Of a DNA stretch of 64,000 nucleotides, positions 30,701 to 39,615 are shown piece by piece (position 1 is the first letter of the stretch; every line of letters begins with the position of its first letter). The notes under the pieces are model-generated. The model saw nothing but the letters and a program-made list of their open reading frames with translations, ran no database searches and was not told the origin of the DNA. Origin of the DNA: Bactericera cockerelli (lineage: Eukaryota > Arthropoda > Insecta > Hemiptera > Triozidae); NCBI GenBank assembly GCA_024516035.1, contig CM044960.1:18918183-18982182 (forward strand), written 5' to 3'. A program made the translations under genes and the position numbers.

Positions 30701-33700
30701 TCTGATGTCTGTTATGGACGAGTAGTGTCGTGCAGATACAAGAACATGATCTATTTGGTTGGTGTTGTTTGACCCCGTTACTTTCCATGTTCCCAGATGG
30801 ATATCCTTGTGCTGGAAGGATGTGCTCCTGATGAAGAGCTTGTTTCTTGTTGCAAATTCAGCCAGCAGTTCTCCATTTTCGTTATTCCATTCATGTAGAG
30901 TGAATGGTCCAGCTACTTTCCTTTGGTTTTCTTTCTTCCCTATCTGGGCATTCAGATCACCCATCACCAAGAGCATATCGTGTTTTGGCACCTTGCTGCA
31001 GACTTTGTCAAGTTCTTCATAAAAGCTCTCCTTGATGTGCATATTGCTCACATTGGTTGGCGCATATACTGACAGGATTGATATATTTCTGAATTTACCC
31101 CTTAATCTCAATCGGCACATTCTGTCATTGATGGTCTCATACTCCATTATACTGTTTTTGATTGTTTGATTGATTAGGAATCCTGTTCCAGCAAGTCCAG
31201 TGTTTTCTTTGGCTCCACTGTATATTAGGGTGTATCCTTTCTTTTTGATTCTTCCTTCACCCTGCCACCGTATTTCCTGCATTGCTATTAGGTCGATTTT
31301 GAACTTCTTCATTTCGTCAGCAATCTCCTGCATTTTACCAGGCTGTTTCATTGTGAGAACGTTCCATGTAGCAATTGTCAAATCAGAATTGTCAAGTCCT
31401 TTCCGTTGTCCATCAATCGAGTCCATGTATTTAGTCCGTGATCGTTGCCAGTTTAACAGTCCATTGTTCCGAGGCAGTTTTGGGGCTTTCGTAGCACTGT
31501 TGTTTTTATGTGGGCGGGTCGCTAGCCCTGCGCCACAACCTTCCTCCTTAATCCAGGCTTAGGACTGGCATAGCCGCATTCTGCAGTCACTATGGCGGAG
31601 TTTAAACATGTGTCTCCTGTTCAGTATTAATCTCCATACTGTTCGTTTTCTATCAAAGCAATAATAGCTTGAAAATTTCAACTACAAATTTAATATGGAG
31701 TCAAATGGAAAAACATCAAGTGTATGGTTCATTCTGCCAGTGAGAATAGAAATATGCTAGAAAGATAATTTCACCACAATGTGCAGAACAAAATTTCATA
31801 CTGATTGGCATGGAATCAAAATTAAGGGTGTATGTGATAGATACCTACTTAATGGTAGATACCTACTTACACTGGATTATAAGTACTGCTAATTGTGTAA
31901 ACTATGTAAAAGGTCCAGTAATAATAATAATAATAATAGTATTGTCAATAAATATCCAGTAGTTACCTTGTGCTCATTACCTTTTTTACAACCCATAGAG
32001 TTAAATATTAAAATGTTTGATTCATGTTGCCTTCTTTCTAGATTAATATATGAAGAGAAGGAATTCCAGTCAAGTCACTCATATAAACCCATCACAGAAT
32101 ACAACAAGGGAACATCATCCCTACAATCATTTGTATCGCAGGTTGTGGGAAATGAGCCTTCAGAAGCAGATGAAGCCCTAAAGCCCAAAGATCCTTACTT
32201 GGGACTGTCCAGGCATGAATTTGACATCCTTCAAAGTGTCAAACCAAATAGTGACACAACTAAACTCCTAACCTTTGCCCTGAGTAATAAGAAATCTGAA
32301 AATAATACTGGCAAAGGAGCTTTTATACCACAGAATCATCCAATCAATCATCTTCAAGATATTCATGATCATAAATTCACATGTGGAAATCCTCAGAAGA
32401 CAGCAAAGACTATTCTGAGAAAAAGAAAGCAATTATTACAGTACCATGGTAAACTGATTGGGGTAGGTTTTCAATGTTTAATTTCCATAGTTTATCAATT
32501 ATAATATTGAAACATTTATAGGTAGAGAAACTTAATAACTTGAGCACAAAATGAGGAACTTGAAAAATGGGTTTTTTAAAAAATAAATGGTTTAATACCA
32601 GTATAACTTGGCCCCAAACAAGATACCACTACCTGCACTGGCAGAATTTTTTTTTGTTGGATAAGATCTCTTGAACTTAGGCCTTTTTTAAAGGTAGTTT
32701 TTTTGCGGAATTATCTAGTCTTTGTCAAATTACCTCACTCGTCCAATTTCTGTGAAAAACACTCAAACCACAAACTCCTGGTTTGGAATCAACCACAGTA
32801 CCTCTATAACCATTTGACTACTGAGGCACATACAAATGATAGTACTGATCTTGTGAATGAAGTTAATGATTTTTAATGACACAAGTGGAAGATGTTTTAA
32901 AAATTTAGATAGTTAAATCTGTAAATAAAAATTCCAAGACCTTTAACATTTTGTGGAAGTTATTGCAGGACACAAAATAGGATAGCTGTTATAACCCTCA
33001 TCAGTTGTTTTTAATTTGTTCTAGCCTGAACCTAAACCCTCAAAACCCTATTCCCTCTGGGATGTCAAAGAGTTAAGCTCTCATCCACCCAAGAAATGTT
33101 ACACAGCAGCTCTTCCATCCAAGAATTATAAATTCACCAGTTCAGCTGATATGACAAATCCAGGTGACAAAATTAAAGCAAAACAACACAACTTCCAGAG
33201 TAAAATTGAAAACACTCCAAGGCAGAACTCCCCTCAGAAAAAACCAGAAGATAATGGAGGGCGGTCTTACGTAGCACCTTCTAACTGTCAACTTAGTGAG
33301 GCAGAGTTGAGAATTATACCAAGATTCAGTGAGGAAGAAATCAAAATGATTCCAAGGTTTCAGAACTGGTCCAGAGGAGAGCCCTCCAAGGTAATTGAAA
33401 AAATATAAGTTTCTTACACCACTCTTTGTAATATAGGTACATAACGTACATAATATAGGTACATCCAATGGAAAATTCAATGCTGTAAAGATCCAAAAAA
33501 AATATTGAATCTGATAAATAATGTATGTAGGTATCTATCAAATGGAAAATTGAATGCTGTATAGATCTCTAAAAAATTGAATGGAAATACCTACTAGATT
33601 TAGTCCGCTAAGGAAGTTAATTTCAGAACCACAGAGATAAACATATCTAAACATTTAGAACAGATTTTAAGCCATATGAATCTAAATCTAATTTAGTAGA

Positions 33701-36509
33701 AATGTGAAGAAAAAAACTAAAGATTGACCAGTATCAGCTATGAACTTATTACTAAAAACAACAAAATAATAATAATGTTAGTGAAAATGAACATTTTGTT
33801 TTCAGAGCATATACATCAAAAACTTGTCGAGTTCTGTAACAGAAGAAGACCTAGCTTCCATATTTCAACACTATCAAGATCTCCAAGGCTCCAGGATTGT
33901 GTATAGACTTATGAAAACTGGGAAAATGAGAGGACAGGCTTTTGTTGATTTCCACTGTAAGTAACTAGGTTATAAGATAATAATAGTAGAAGGCTAGGTT
34001 AATGCTCAAAGCATTTTCTATCACCTAACCCTCAGAGTCTTATTATTATGTGGTCACAACTGGTTGAGATTCAAACCAGGCTAGCGCGTTAACCACGAGT
34101 CTACTACCTTGGTAGACCAGAAATTTAGACCGGAATAGATCATCCCTAACGACCCTAACCCTAACAGAAGAAAGTGAGAAAAAAAAGACTGTATAGAAGA
34201 AAGGAACTCGCTGTAAACAAAAAATTGTCAGAAATATTTGTCCTGGCTAAAACCAAACTCACAACTTTGAGATTTGGAATGAGAAGAGCAGCCAGCCACA
34301 CACGTAATGAACATGTGTGGCAGTAAAAGATCACAAGCCTAAGACTGTTGCCTGTTCATGCATGTACATTGTACATGTTTGGCTGTCTATATGCTAGGTT
34401 AGCAAGTTTTGATTCTTATCCTTTCATTCATTTTTCCATACTCAGAATGTCATGTGTGTTTTGCTAATGTTGTAACATTAAACACATGAAATATTTTTTT
34501 TTTTTTTTTTTTTTTTTTTAAGTGGGGTTTAACGTCGCTTTCAACTGCCATGGTCATACCACGACGGGGGTTTTACCCTCCATTCGCAGGAAACTCACAA
34601 ACCTGCTACTCACATTGACCTCACCCAGCCTGAGTGGGGCCGGGAAAAGCCAGCGTCACGAGAGTTAGAATTTGTATGGTCACCCATCCAAGTCTTAACC
34701 TCGCTGGATGTCGCTTAACTTCGGTGTTCTGAAGGGAACCGGTGTATTCAACATGCCATCGACGCTGGCTTGAAATATTTTTTCTTAGCTTTATTTTGTA
34801 TAGTTGTATTTTCTTAGTATAGTAACTATAGCATACAAAGGATTAGATCCCACCCAATGTATGAATTTCCTCTTATATTTTGTTTGTGAATTTGACCATA
34901 CATAATATTAATGGCACCAAACAATTCTTGAAATAAAGGCACTCTTTATTACTAATCTGGGTAGTATAAATAAGAGTCAATTATTGTTTTACATATTCGA
35001 TTTGATTGCTCAAATAAAAATTATCAGGAGAAAAATGAAATATCAAATAACATGTAAATATATGTTATGGTCCAAAAGAGTGTGTTAAGATGATTTATTT
35101 GAAGAAATTGTTCATAATTTAATAATTTTACTTGTATGAAACCATACCCCACATGAAGACTTTCAAGTTCGACTCCTCAATCTTCATGTATTACTTCAGG
35201 TCAATCAATAGTTTCCCCTATAGTCCTTCTAGTGCAGTGAGTTGATAAATTTAATCTCACCTCATTGCATAAGAAATTATTATTTTTCCTACATTATCAA
35301 TTATTCTACTCAAGTAAATGGTCAAAAACATGGTTTCTATAAAATATGAATACCATATTTAAATCAATAAAGTTGAAGAGGTAACAGAGACACAAAAGTA
35401 TATTACAAGATCTGACCAAACATAGCAGTACATACTTAATTACCTACCTACTTATTGTATGAATCTCCAGTAATCTTATATTATAAAATGATTCACCGAC
35501 CTCAGTAGCTTGATCGATAAGGCGGCGGACTTGTAACCTGGAGGTCGGTGGTTCAAGTCCCGGTTTCAGCGTAGATTTAGTAAAGCGAGTTTGAGTAGTT
35601 GTGATATCACGAAAGTGATTAACACAAATATGATAACTTATAAAATGATTCGTTTGTGTGTATGTTTAGTCGGATAAAACTCAAGAACCACAAGTCGGAT
35701 TGAGCTGAAATTTTGTATGGTTACCAATGACATGTTCATTAGCACTTCAATTTTCCAAAAGTTGAGCTTTTACATATCGAAGCATATCTCGCAAAGTACA
35801 AGTCCGATTGAGCTGAAATTTAGCATGGTTCCTAATGACATTGTATAAGAGCTAGTGTTCTATCCATTTTTTAAACGTTGAGCTTTTCTAAGTATCCAAT
35901 CTGGCCGTCCCAATAGATTTCTGGAATGAGAATTCCTAGAACTGATCCTTTCTGCATTTTTAACCTTCAACAAATATTACTTCGTCCCCACGAGCTATAT
36001 GTAGAACAAAAGAAGGATCGATTACTTTCATTATATTATTTACATAATCGTCATACATATTTGTGTATTTTATGGTCATTGTTATGAAGTGAGAAGAAGT
36101 AGTGTATCAAATTAACTATCAATACATACATAACTACCAAATATTTATATTTCACCAGCACGGCCATGCCTCGGTGAACGCACCGCGCCGCAGGCCTAGC
36201 CGCAACGCGGCTAGTTAATATCACATATTTATTTATTGAAAAGAAAGCTAAATCAATCACATTGTAAGAAATAAAAAACGGCCTTGTTATTTTTAGTAAA
36301 TTTCTCATGCAGGTTATTCAATTTAGAGAAAAAGAATTAGGTAGAAATGTACACACAGATTTCTGTTCTTAAAGTATAAACTTGACTGAAATTTTATTTA
36401 TTTCCTTTTCTTAGCTGTTCCAGTGGCTGAAAAGGCTCTTTCAGAAAGGAATGGGTTGGCACTTAAAGACAAACCTATTGTGATTCAATTCGCACGCAAC
36501 AAAGAATGA
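27758..36509 (+). CDS. RBM41: RNA-binding protein 41-like (RRM protein), five coding exons
   Basis: Coding exons: 27758-27900, 32042-32462, 33025-33390, 33806-33956, 36415-36509. All introns are GT-AG, phases agree, and the product is 391 aa. An in-frame TAG two codons before the ATG fixes the start. The N-terminal half is poorly conserved. Then come a conserved pre-RRM stretch (FSEEEIKMIPRF, GEPSK, near residues 292-310) and one RRM at about 311-388 with RNP2 IYIKNL (312-317) and RNP1 KMRGQAFVDF (349-358). The order 'SEEEI-IP-F then GEP-K then RRM at the C-terminus' is that of vertebrate RBM41, reported to bind U12 snRNA in the minor spliceosome. RNPC3, the other U12 RRM protein, fits less well because it has two RRMs. 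Intron 1 carries an antisense LINE; intron 4 carries two SINEs. Confidence 0.9.
28429..28442. repeat. LINE target site duplication, left
   Basis: TTAAACATGTGTCT, identical to 31602-31615. Confidence 0.9.
28465..28887 (-). pseudogene. Frameshifted C-terminal end of the LINE ORF
   Basis: This frame continues the LINE protein after a small indel near 28870-28880: ETWTLTEADKERLRRFERKI, then FGHVQRM and RRRGRPKLRWIDGV. This region follows the RT domain in related elements. The shift separates it from the 28844-31426 ORF, so this copy probably makes a protein lacking its natural C-terminus. Confidence 0.9.
28844..31426 (-). CDS. LINE endonuclease/reverse transcriptase ORF
   Basis: 860 codons before the frameshift. 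The APE-type endonuclease fills about the first 260 residues: TWNVLTM, the catalytic MQEIRWQG, SVYAPTN, MGDLNAQIG and SDHFLVQAKI. A charged, Lys/Arg-rich linker follows (about 270-430). The reverse transcriptase runs from about 460: APGEDNISAELLKYGG, YRGIMLLNTAYKI, FRKDKGTTDQL, LYVDFKQAFDNVN, GVRQGDGLSATLF and the catalytic YADD near residue 723. Long uninterrupted frames and intact catalytic residues indicate a young copy. It makes the enzyme for target-primed reverse transcription. Confidence 0.95.
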   Translation of the reverse strand: MDSIDGQRKGLDNSDLTIATWNVLTMKQPGKMQEIADEMKKFKIDLIAMQEIRWQGEGRIKKKGYTLIYSGAKENTGLAGTGFLINQTIKNSIMEYETINDRMCRLRLRGKFRNISILSVYAPTNVSNMHIKESFYEELDKVCSKVPKHDMLLVMGDLNAQIGKKENQRKVAGPFTLHEWNNENGELLAEFATRNKLFIRSTSFQHKDIHLGTWKVTGSNNTNQIDHVLVSARHYSSITDIRSCRQPNCDSDHFLVQAKIREKLSTICQKNKTKTIKWNTDVLKKDPVGAAKYREALMNKYQRMTTYGRNNPEMDDVDRRWDDIKTIIIEAAKENIGECERQRNEEWFDEECRDVIQDKNRSRERMLEVNTRRNAETYRELRKQSNKLLKRKKREALKKKVKEIDELSKQNEVRKFYAAVNQMKRGFQPRINTCKDLSGNKITDNELIMKRWTQHFKSLLNEEEEASNNLTTEQLSEHEEEDLPTPDEIQQAMEKTKNNRAPGEDNISAELLKYGGEAANTMMLELIHKIWKKEKMPENWATGILCPIHKKGDKATCSNYRGIMLLNTAYKILTSILNIRLKDVIEDKIGDYQCGFRKDKGTTDQLFVMRQTMEKCNENDIDLHILYVDFKQAFDNVNRSKMREALNNINVPPKIVNLIMMTMNHSRARVKIDNCMSDPFFIKKGVRQGDGLSATLFIIVLNDVIKHIDQRGLIFNKSTQLCAYADDIALIARTKPRLIEVFKELEEKAKEVGLLVNVGKTEYMFMTADKTKQMPVDLQIDENIFKGVTTFKYLGNLIDNDAQCSTTIKDRIQAGFKAYFANVNLLKNKLLNRTAKMQIYTTLIRPVVTYGGDMDTDRGR
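31602..31615. repeat. LINE target site duplication, right
   Basis: TTAAACATGTGTCT, identical to 28429-28442. Confidence 0.9.
33985..34145 (-). mobile_element. SINE family E, fragment
   Basis: Shares GGTTAATGCTCAAAGCATTT and CACCTAACCCTCAGAGTCTT with 39.45-39.50 kb. The minus strand has a weak tRNA-like head (box B-like GGTTTGAATCTC). It lies just downstream of RBM41 exon 4. Confidence 0.65.
34487..34783 (-). mobile_element. 5S rRNA-derived SINE (SINE3 type), complete
   Basis: The SINE occupies 34500-34770 on the minus strand, flanked by the 13-bp duplication TGAAATATTTTTT (34487-34499, 34771-34783). The head (34770 to about 34648) is a 5S rRNA derivative: TTGAATACACCGGTT, CACCGAAGTTAAGCGACATC (A box) and GGATGGGTGACC (C box), with complementary ends GCCAGCGTC/GACGCTGGC. 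A body of about 120 bp follows, with motifs CTGGGTGAGG and GGAGGGTAAAACCCCCGTC, and an A tail (T-run at 34500-34519). It is in RBM41 intron 4. Confidence 0.92.
35481..35651 (+). mobile_element. SINE family A, complete copy with 14-bp target duplication
   Basis: The SINE occupies 35495-35637 (143 bp), flanked by TTATAAAATGATTC at 35481-35494 and 35638-35651. The head has box A-like TAGCTTGATCGATAAGG, an anticodon loop CTTGTAA (TGT, Thr-like) and box B GGTTCAAGTCCC. The short tail contains GTGATATCACGAAAGTGATT and ends ATGATAAC. It sits in an older repeat within RBM41 intron 4. Confidence 0.92.
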
Positions 36510-36654
36510 AGCTATTCTAGTACGACAAATAGAATTGGTAAGTTTCCTCAAAGTTAATATACAGTTTTACCAGGTAAATAAACAACTCAAATTAAAATTT
36601 ATCATATTTAAATAATTATGTTTATCACAATCGTAATGTCACAATAACTGACAT
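36510..36654 (+). other. RBM41 3' untranslated region with candidate 3'UTR intron
   Basis: A strong donor (G|GTAAGT, GT at 36540) lies 30 bases past the stop codon. If used, the UTR continues elsewhere; if not, AATAAA at 36577-36582 is the nearest poly(A) signal. Confidence 0.45.
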
Positions 36655-36748
36655 TAGCTTTACTAAAATCTTGCCGTTCTTGTGACTTGAACCACGGACC
36701 TCCAGGTTACGAGTCCGCCGCCTTATCGATCGAGCTACTGAGGTCATT
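36655..36748 (-). mobile_element. SINE family A, partial copy
   Basis: The minus strand reads CTCAGTAGCTCGATCGATAA, GGCGGCGGACTCGTAACCTG and GGTTCAAGTCAC. The tail is truncated relative to the 35.5-kb copy, although TGTGACATTACGATTGTGAT may be a degenerate remnant. Confidence 0.8.
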
Positions 36749-37935
36749 AGGTAATCTAAAAAGTTAGGATACAACACCTGTCACTACCAGCGAGTACAAG
36801 TTAATTATTTTGCTCTCAAGATTATTGCACCCATTACTTGACGTAAGTACCTTACTCACTCTTAAGTACCCTCTTTCTCACAGTCATTTAAGACACCTTA
36901 TTCAACATGTATTGTGCTTGTAACTAACAAAGATACAGGAAATAAAATGTTTAGTGAAAAATCATCAGGTTGGATTTTAATGTTAGGTCAGTGATTTGTA
37001 ATTTTAAGAGTTCGAAACAACCAATCATTCAGAAATTTTTATTGAGGAAACTTGCTCCATGATTTTTTTTGTAGCATAAACTCTTTGTCGTGAAGTATGA
37101 GCCTCAACAATTTTTGTTAGTATTACAGCATTGTTAAAAATAGTTCTTAAAAATATTTTCTAATACTCTGGTAATGCGGCCACATGTTTTGACTTGTACA
37201 AGTTATTATTTCTTTTTTCTCACTAGGTACTTATTAGTGAACAGATAAGATTTTTTTTTACTCAACTGGTATTCGAACCCTATTGAATGTTATCCTAGTG
37301 TGATTCTCACTGAGCAACGGGTGTTACCCAGAAGTTTCAATAAATTCAAGGTGTGAATTTATTTATTGGACATATTATAATTATACAACACAGATAATTA
37401 CAAATTAATATACAACACAAGAGAAATAAAAAGAGAGAGAAAAAAAAAAAAAAAAAAAATGAATGAACACATCAAATAATAAAAATAGGGGAAATTGCAA
37501 TTTTCTGCAAAAACTTGCTCCATGATAACCAAGTCCCCGTTCAGTTTTAACAAGAGAAATCTTACGAACTTCTTCATTTATAACGTCAGCTTAAAACAAA
37601 GCATATTGTTTCGACCACATTAATTACCCTCCCTTCAATTTGTCCCTTGTCATGCACGTCGGGTTTCAACACCTAATTTCCCCGTGGACCTTGGATAGGT
37701 CAGCGTATAAAATATTCAAGATTCCCGTAGACTTTCTTTCGTGCAGACATGTGTTACATTATTTAGTTGGTACAGATACTTGTTGAACTTTCATCCTGGG
37801 ACCTTGTTATTACTTATGTCCTTGAGACAGAAAGATCGAGGGGAAAACTCGTCTCAAAGAAAACTGAAGAAAACTTACAGACTGCAATTTCTTGAGTTGA
37901 AAGACTTGTCTTTTAGCTCCTAGTATTTTTTATTT
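36749..37935. other. Gene-free stretch
   Basis: No supported gene. An A20 run lies at 37440-37459. The 60-codon ORF at 37741 is unsupported. Confidence 0.4.
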
Positions 37936-38160
37936 TTTAAAAATGAGTGTTTCACAGACTTTTTTATTTTGTTACCATGAAACAGTAGCTACTGTAGATG
38001 CTTGTGGTCTGTGTAGCTTACCCATCTCGTAGTATGCCTCTCTCTCCCTTGATAGGCGAGAAAAGACACAATCTCATTTTGGTGCAAATTTTCTGGGGTT
38101 TAAAGCCGCCAGCCACATGACATGCAAGTATTTTATCACTGAACTAATTGTGCCCTCGTA
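37936..38160 (-). mobile_element. SINE family B, internally deleted copy
   Basis: Matches the family B body (complement of TTGTTACCATGAAACAGTAG, CTACTGTAGATGCTTGTGGT and GGCGAGAAAAGACACAATCT), but part of the body and head is deleted compared with 14.1-14.4 kb. Confidence 0.85.
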
Positions 38161-38252
38161 AATATGGTGTTTTACTACTCTTGTTTTTAGTCATAAACCA
38201 ACATTATTTTACACCGAAATATTTAACATAGAAGACTCTTAGAGAAATAAAG

Positions 38253-38458
38253 TTTTTTTTTTACGTCGCTTTCAACTGCATGGTTATATCACGGACGGGA
38301 TGTTACTCTCCATTCGCAGGAAACTCACAAACCTGCTACGCACAATAACCTCACCCAGCCTGGGTTGGGCCAGAATGCTAGCGTCACAATTACTTCACCT
38401 AGCTTAACTTCGGTGATCCTACGACAATCGGTGCATTCAAAGCGTCATCGACATTCAA
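38253..38458 (-). mobile_element. 5S rRNA-derived SINE, degenerate copy
   Basis: Same body as 34.5 kb (TCCATTCGCAGGAAACTCAC, ACCTCACCCAGCCTGGGT) with a shortened 5S head. GCTTAACTTCGGTGATCC on the plus strand is the complement of the 5S A-box region; the C box is lost. Confidence 0.82.
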
Positions 38459-38689
38459 ATCCTCTTCCTTCTTCCTACAACTTATATTTTTTGTGAATAG
38501 GCAACACAATTGGTGACTAGAAGAATCATTTGTAAAAACACTACCACTTGCAAATAAATAAATAAAAAATCTGGTGTAAACATCACACGACTTTCCTTAT
38601 CCCCCAAAAAGGAGTCGAATTCCGCCACTGGTGACTCAACGGTAACAGATAACTAAAAACCAATGCCAAATTCGTAATCAGCACTTCAA

Positions 38690-39213
38690 AATCATTGAAT
38701 TTGATATGTCATAACCCCCATGTAGGATGAATAATAAAAAAGTTAGTCAAAGCGGGTCCCCCCAAATACCGGTAAATTGGGGCCGAGTTCCAAAAAGTTC
38801 AAGATATCAAAAAAATGATCAGAATAGACCCCTATTATTTTTTTAATCTAAGAAAATGTTGTTCACTAAAAAAATTTGTATCTTTAACCAATTTAAAGAA
38901 GCGGCGCTTGCGGCTAGCATTTGCGGCCCTGTGGCCGCAGAATGCGGCCGATTTCAACCAAAAGTTTCGTGGTTCGTCTGGTGTATAAAATTAATTTGTG
39001 CACCAAATTTCAAGTTTCTAGCTTTTACCGTTCTTGAGATATCCTGTTCACACACAGACAGACAGACAGACAGACAGACAGACGCACGGACCAATGGCTG
39101 AAAACAACTTTTTTGGTATCCTGAGGCCATGATTCGTCCAGAAATGTGAAAAACTGGGAAGGTCAAATTTTCGACGAATACAATACTTTCCTTATTATAG
39201 GATAAGGAAAGTA
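38690..39213. repeat. Repeat with (CAGA)n and terminal 30-bp hairpin
   Basis: Contains GCGGC-rich words at 38900-38950, about seven CAGA units at 39056-39082, and ends in a near-perfect palindrome at 39184-39213 (TACTTTCC...GGAAAGTA). An inverted version of that 30-mer sits inside a SINE at 52591-52620. The full element boundary is unknown. Confidence 0.6.
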
Positions 39214-39424
39214 AAAATAAGGAACATTCCATTTATTTTATGTGCAACAATATGTAGTCTAATCCACTAAATGTACATTAGAGGAAAATTCCTTTTTTTG
39301 CAAGATCCTATGTATAAATAAATACGTGAATAATATATTTTTCCCTCCAAGAAGAGGCTGTTTCCTTATTATTAAAGTTTCCTTCTTAATAATAATAATA
39401 ATAATACATCATAATTATAATATT

Positions 39425-39615
39425 CTTTAGTGGAAGGTAACCCCGCCAGGCGAGGTTAATTCTCAAAGCATTTGCTACCACCTAACCCTCAGAGTCTTAT
39501 TATTAAGTGCTCCAATAAATAAACAAAAAATTCAAGCATTGGGTGAGATCCGATCCACAGAATACAGATCCATGCGCTAGATTGCCTATATTACAAACCT
39601 AGCGCGCCAGCGCCT
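39425..39615 (-). mobile_element. SINE family E, second copy
   Basis: Shares CTCAAAGCATTTGCTACCAC and CTAACCCTCAGAGTCTTATT with 34.0 kb. It is followed by a possible tRNA-like head with CTAGCGCGCCAGCGCC. An AAT microsatellite lies just before it (39391-39408). Confidence 0.6.

Larger units (their letters stand above)
28443..31601 (-). mobile_element. Full-length non-LTR retrotransposon (RTE-like LINE) in RBM41 intron 1
   Basis: 3159 bp on the minus strand, bounded by identical 14-bp duplications. The 3' end is a short tandem GGTAA tail (three copies) rather than a poly(A) tract, as in RTE-type LINEs. One main ORF encodes an endonuclease plus reverse transcriptase, with a single frameshift near its end. 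The 5' leader before the ORF is about 175 bp. Clade assignment is inference from domain order and tail type. Confidence 0.92.

Noticed and set aside
34142..34166. CCCTAACCCTAAC run resembling telomere repeat
   Set aside because: Too short and irregular; insect telomeres typically use TTAGG, and no array is present.
34648..34770. Possible functional 5S rRNA gene
   Set aside because: It has many changes from 5S rRNA, is single, and is fused to a SINE body with an A tail and target duplications.
39056..39082. CAGA tandem array as a possible CRISPR-like or regulatory array
   Set aside because: It is a simple microsatellite inside a dispersed repeat.
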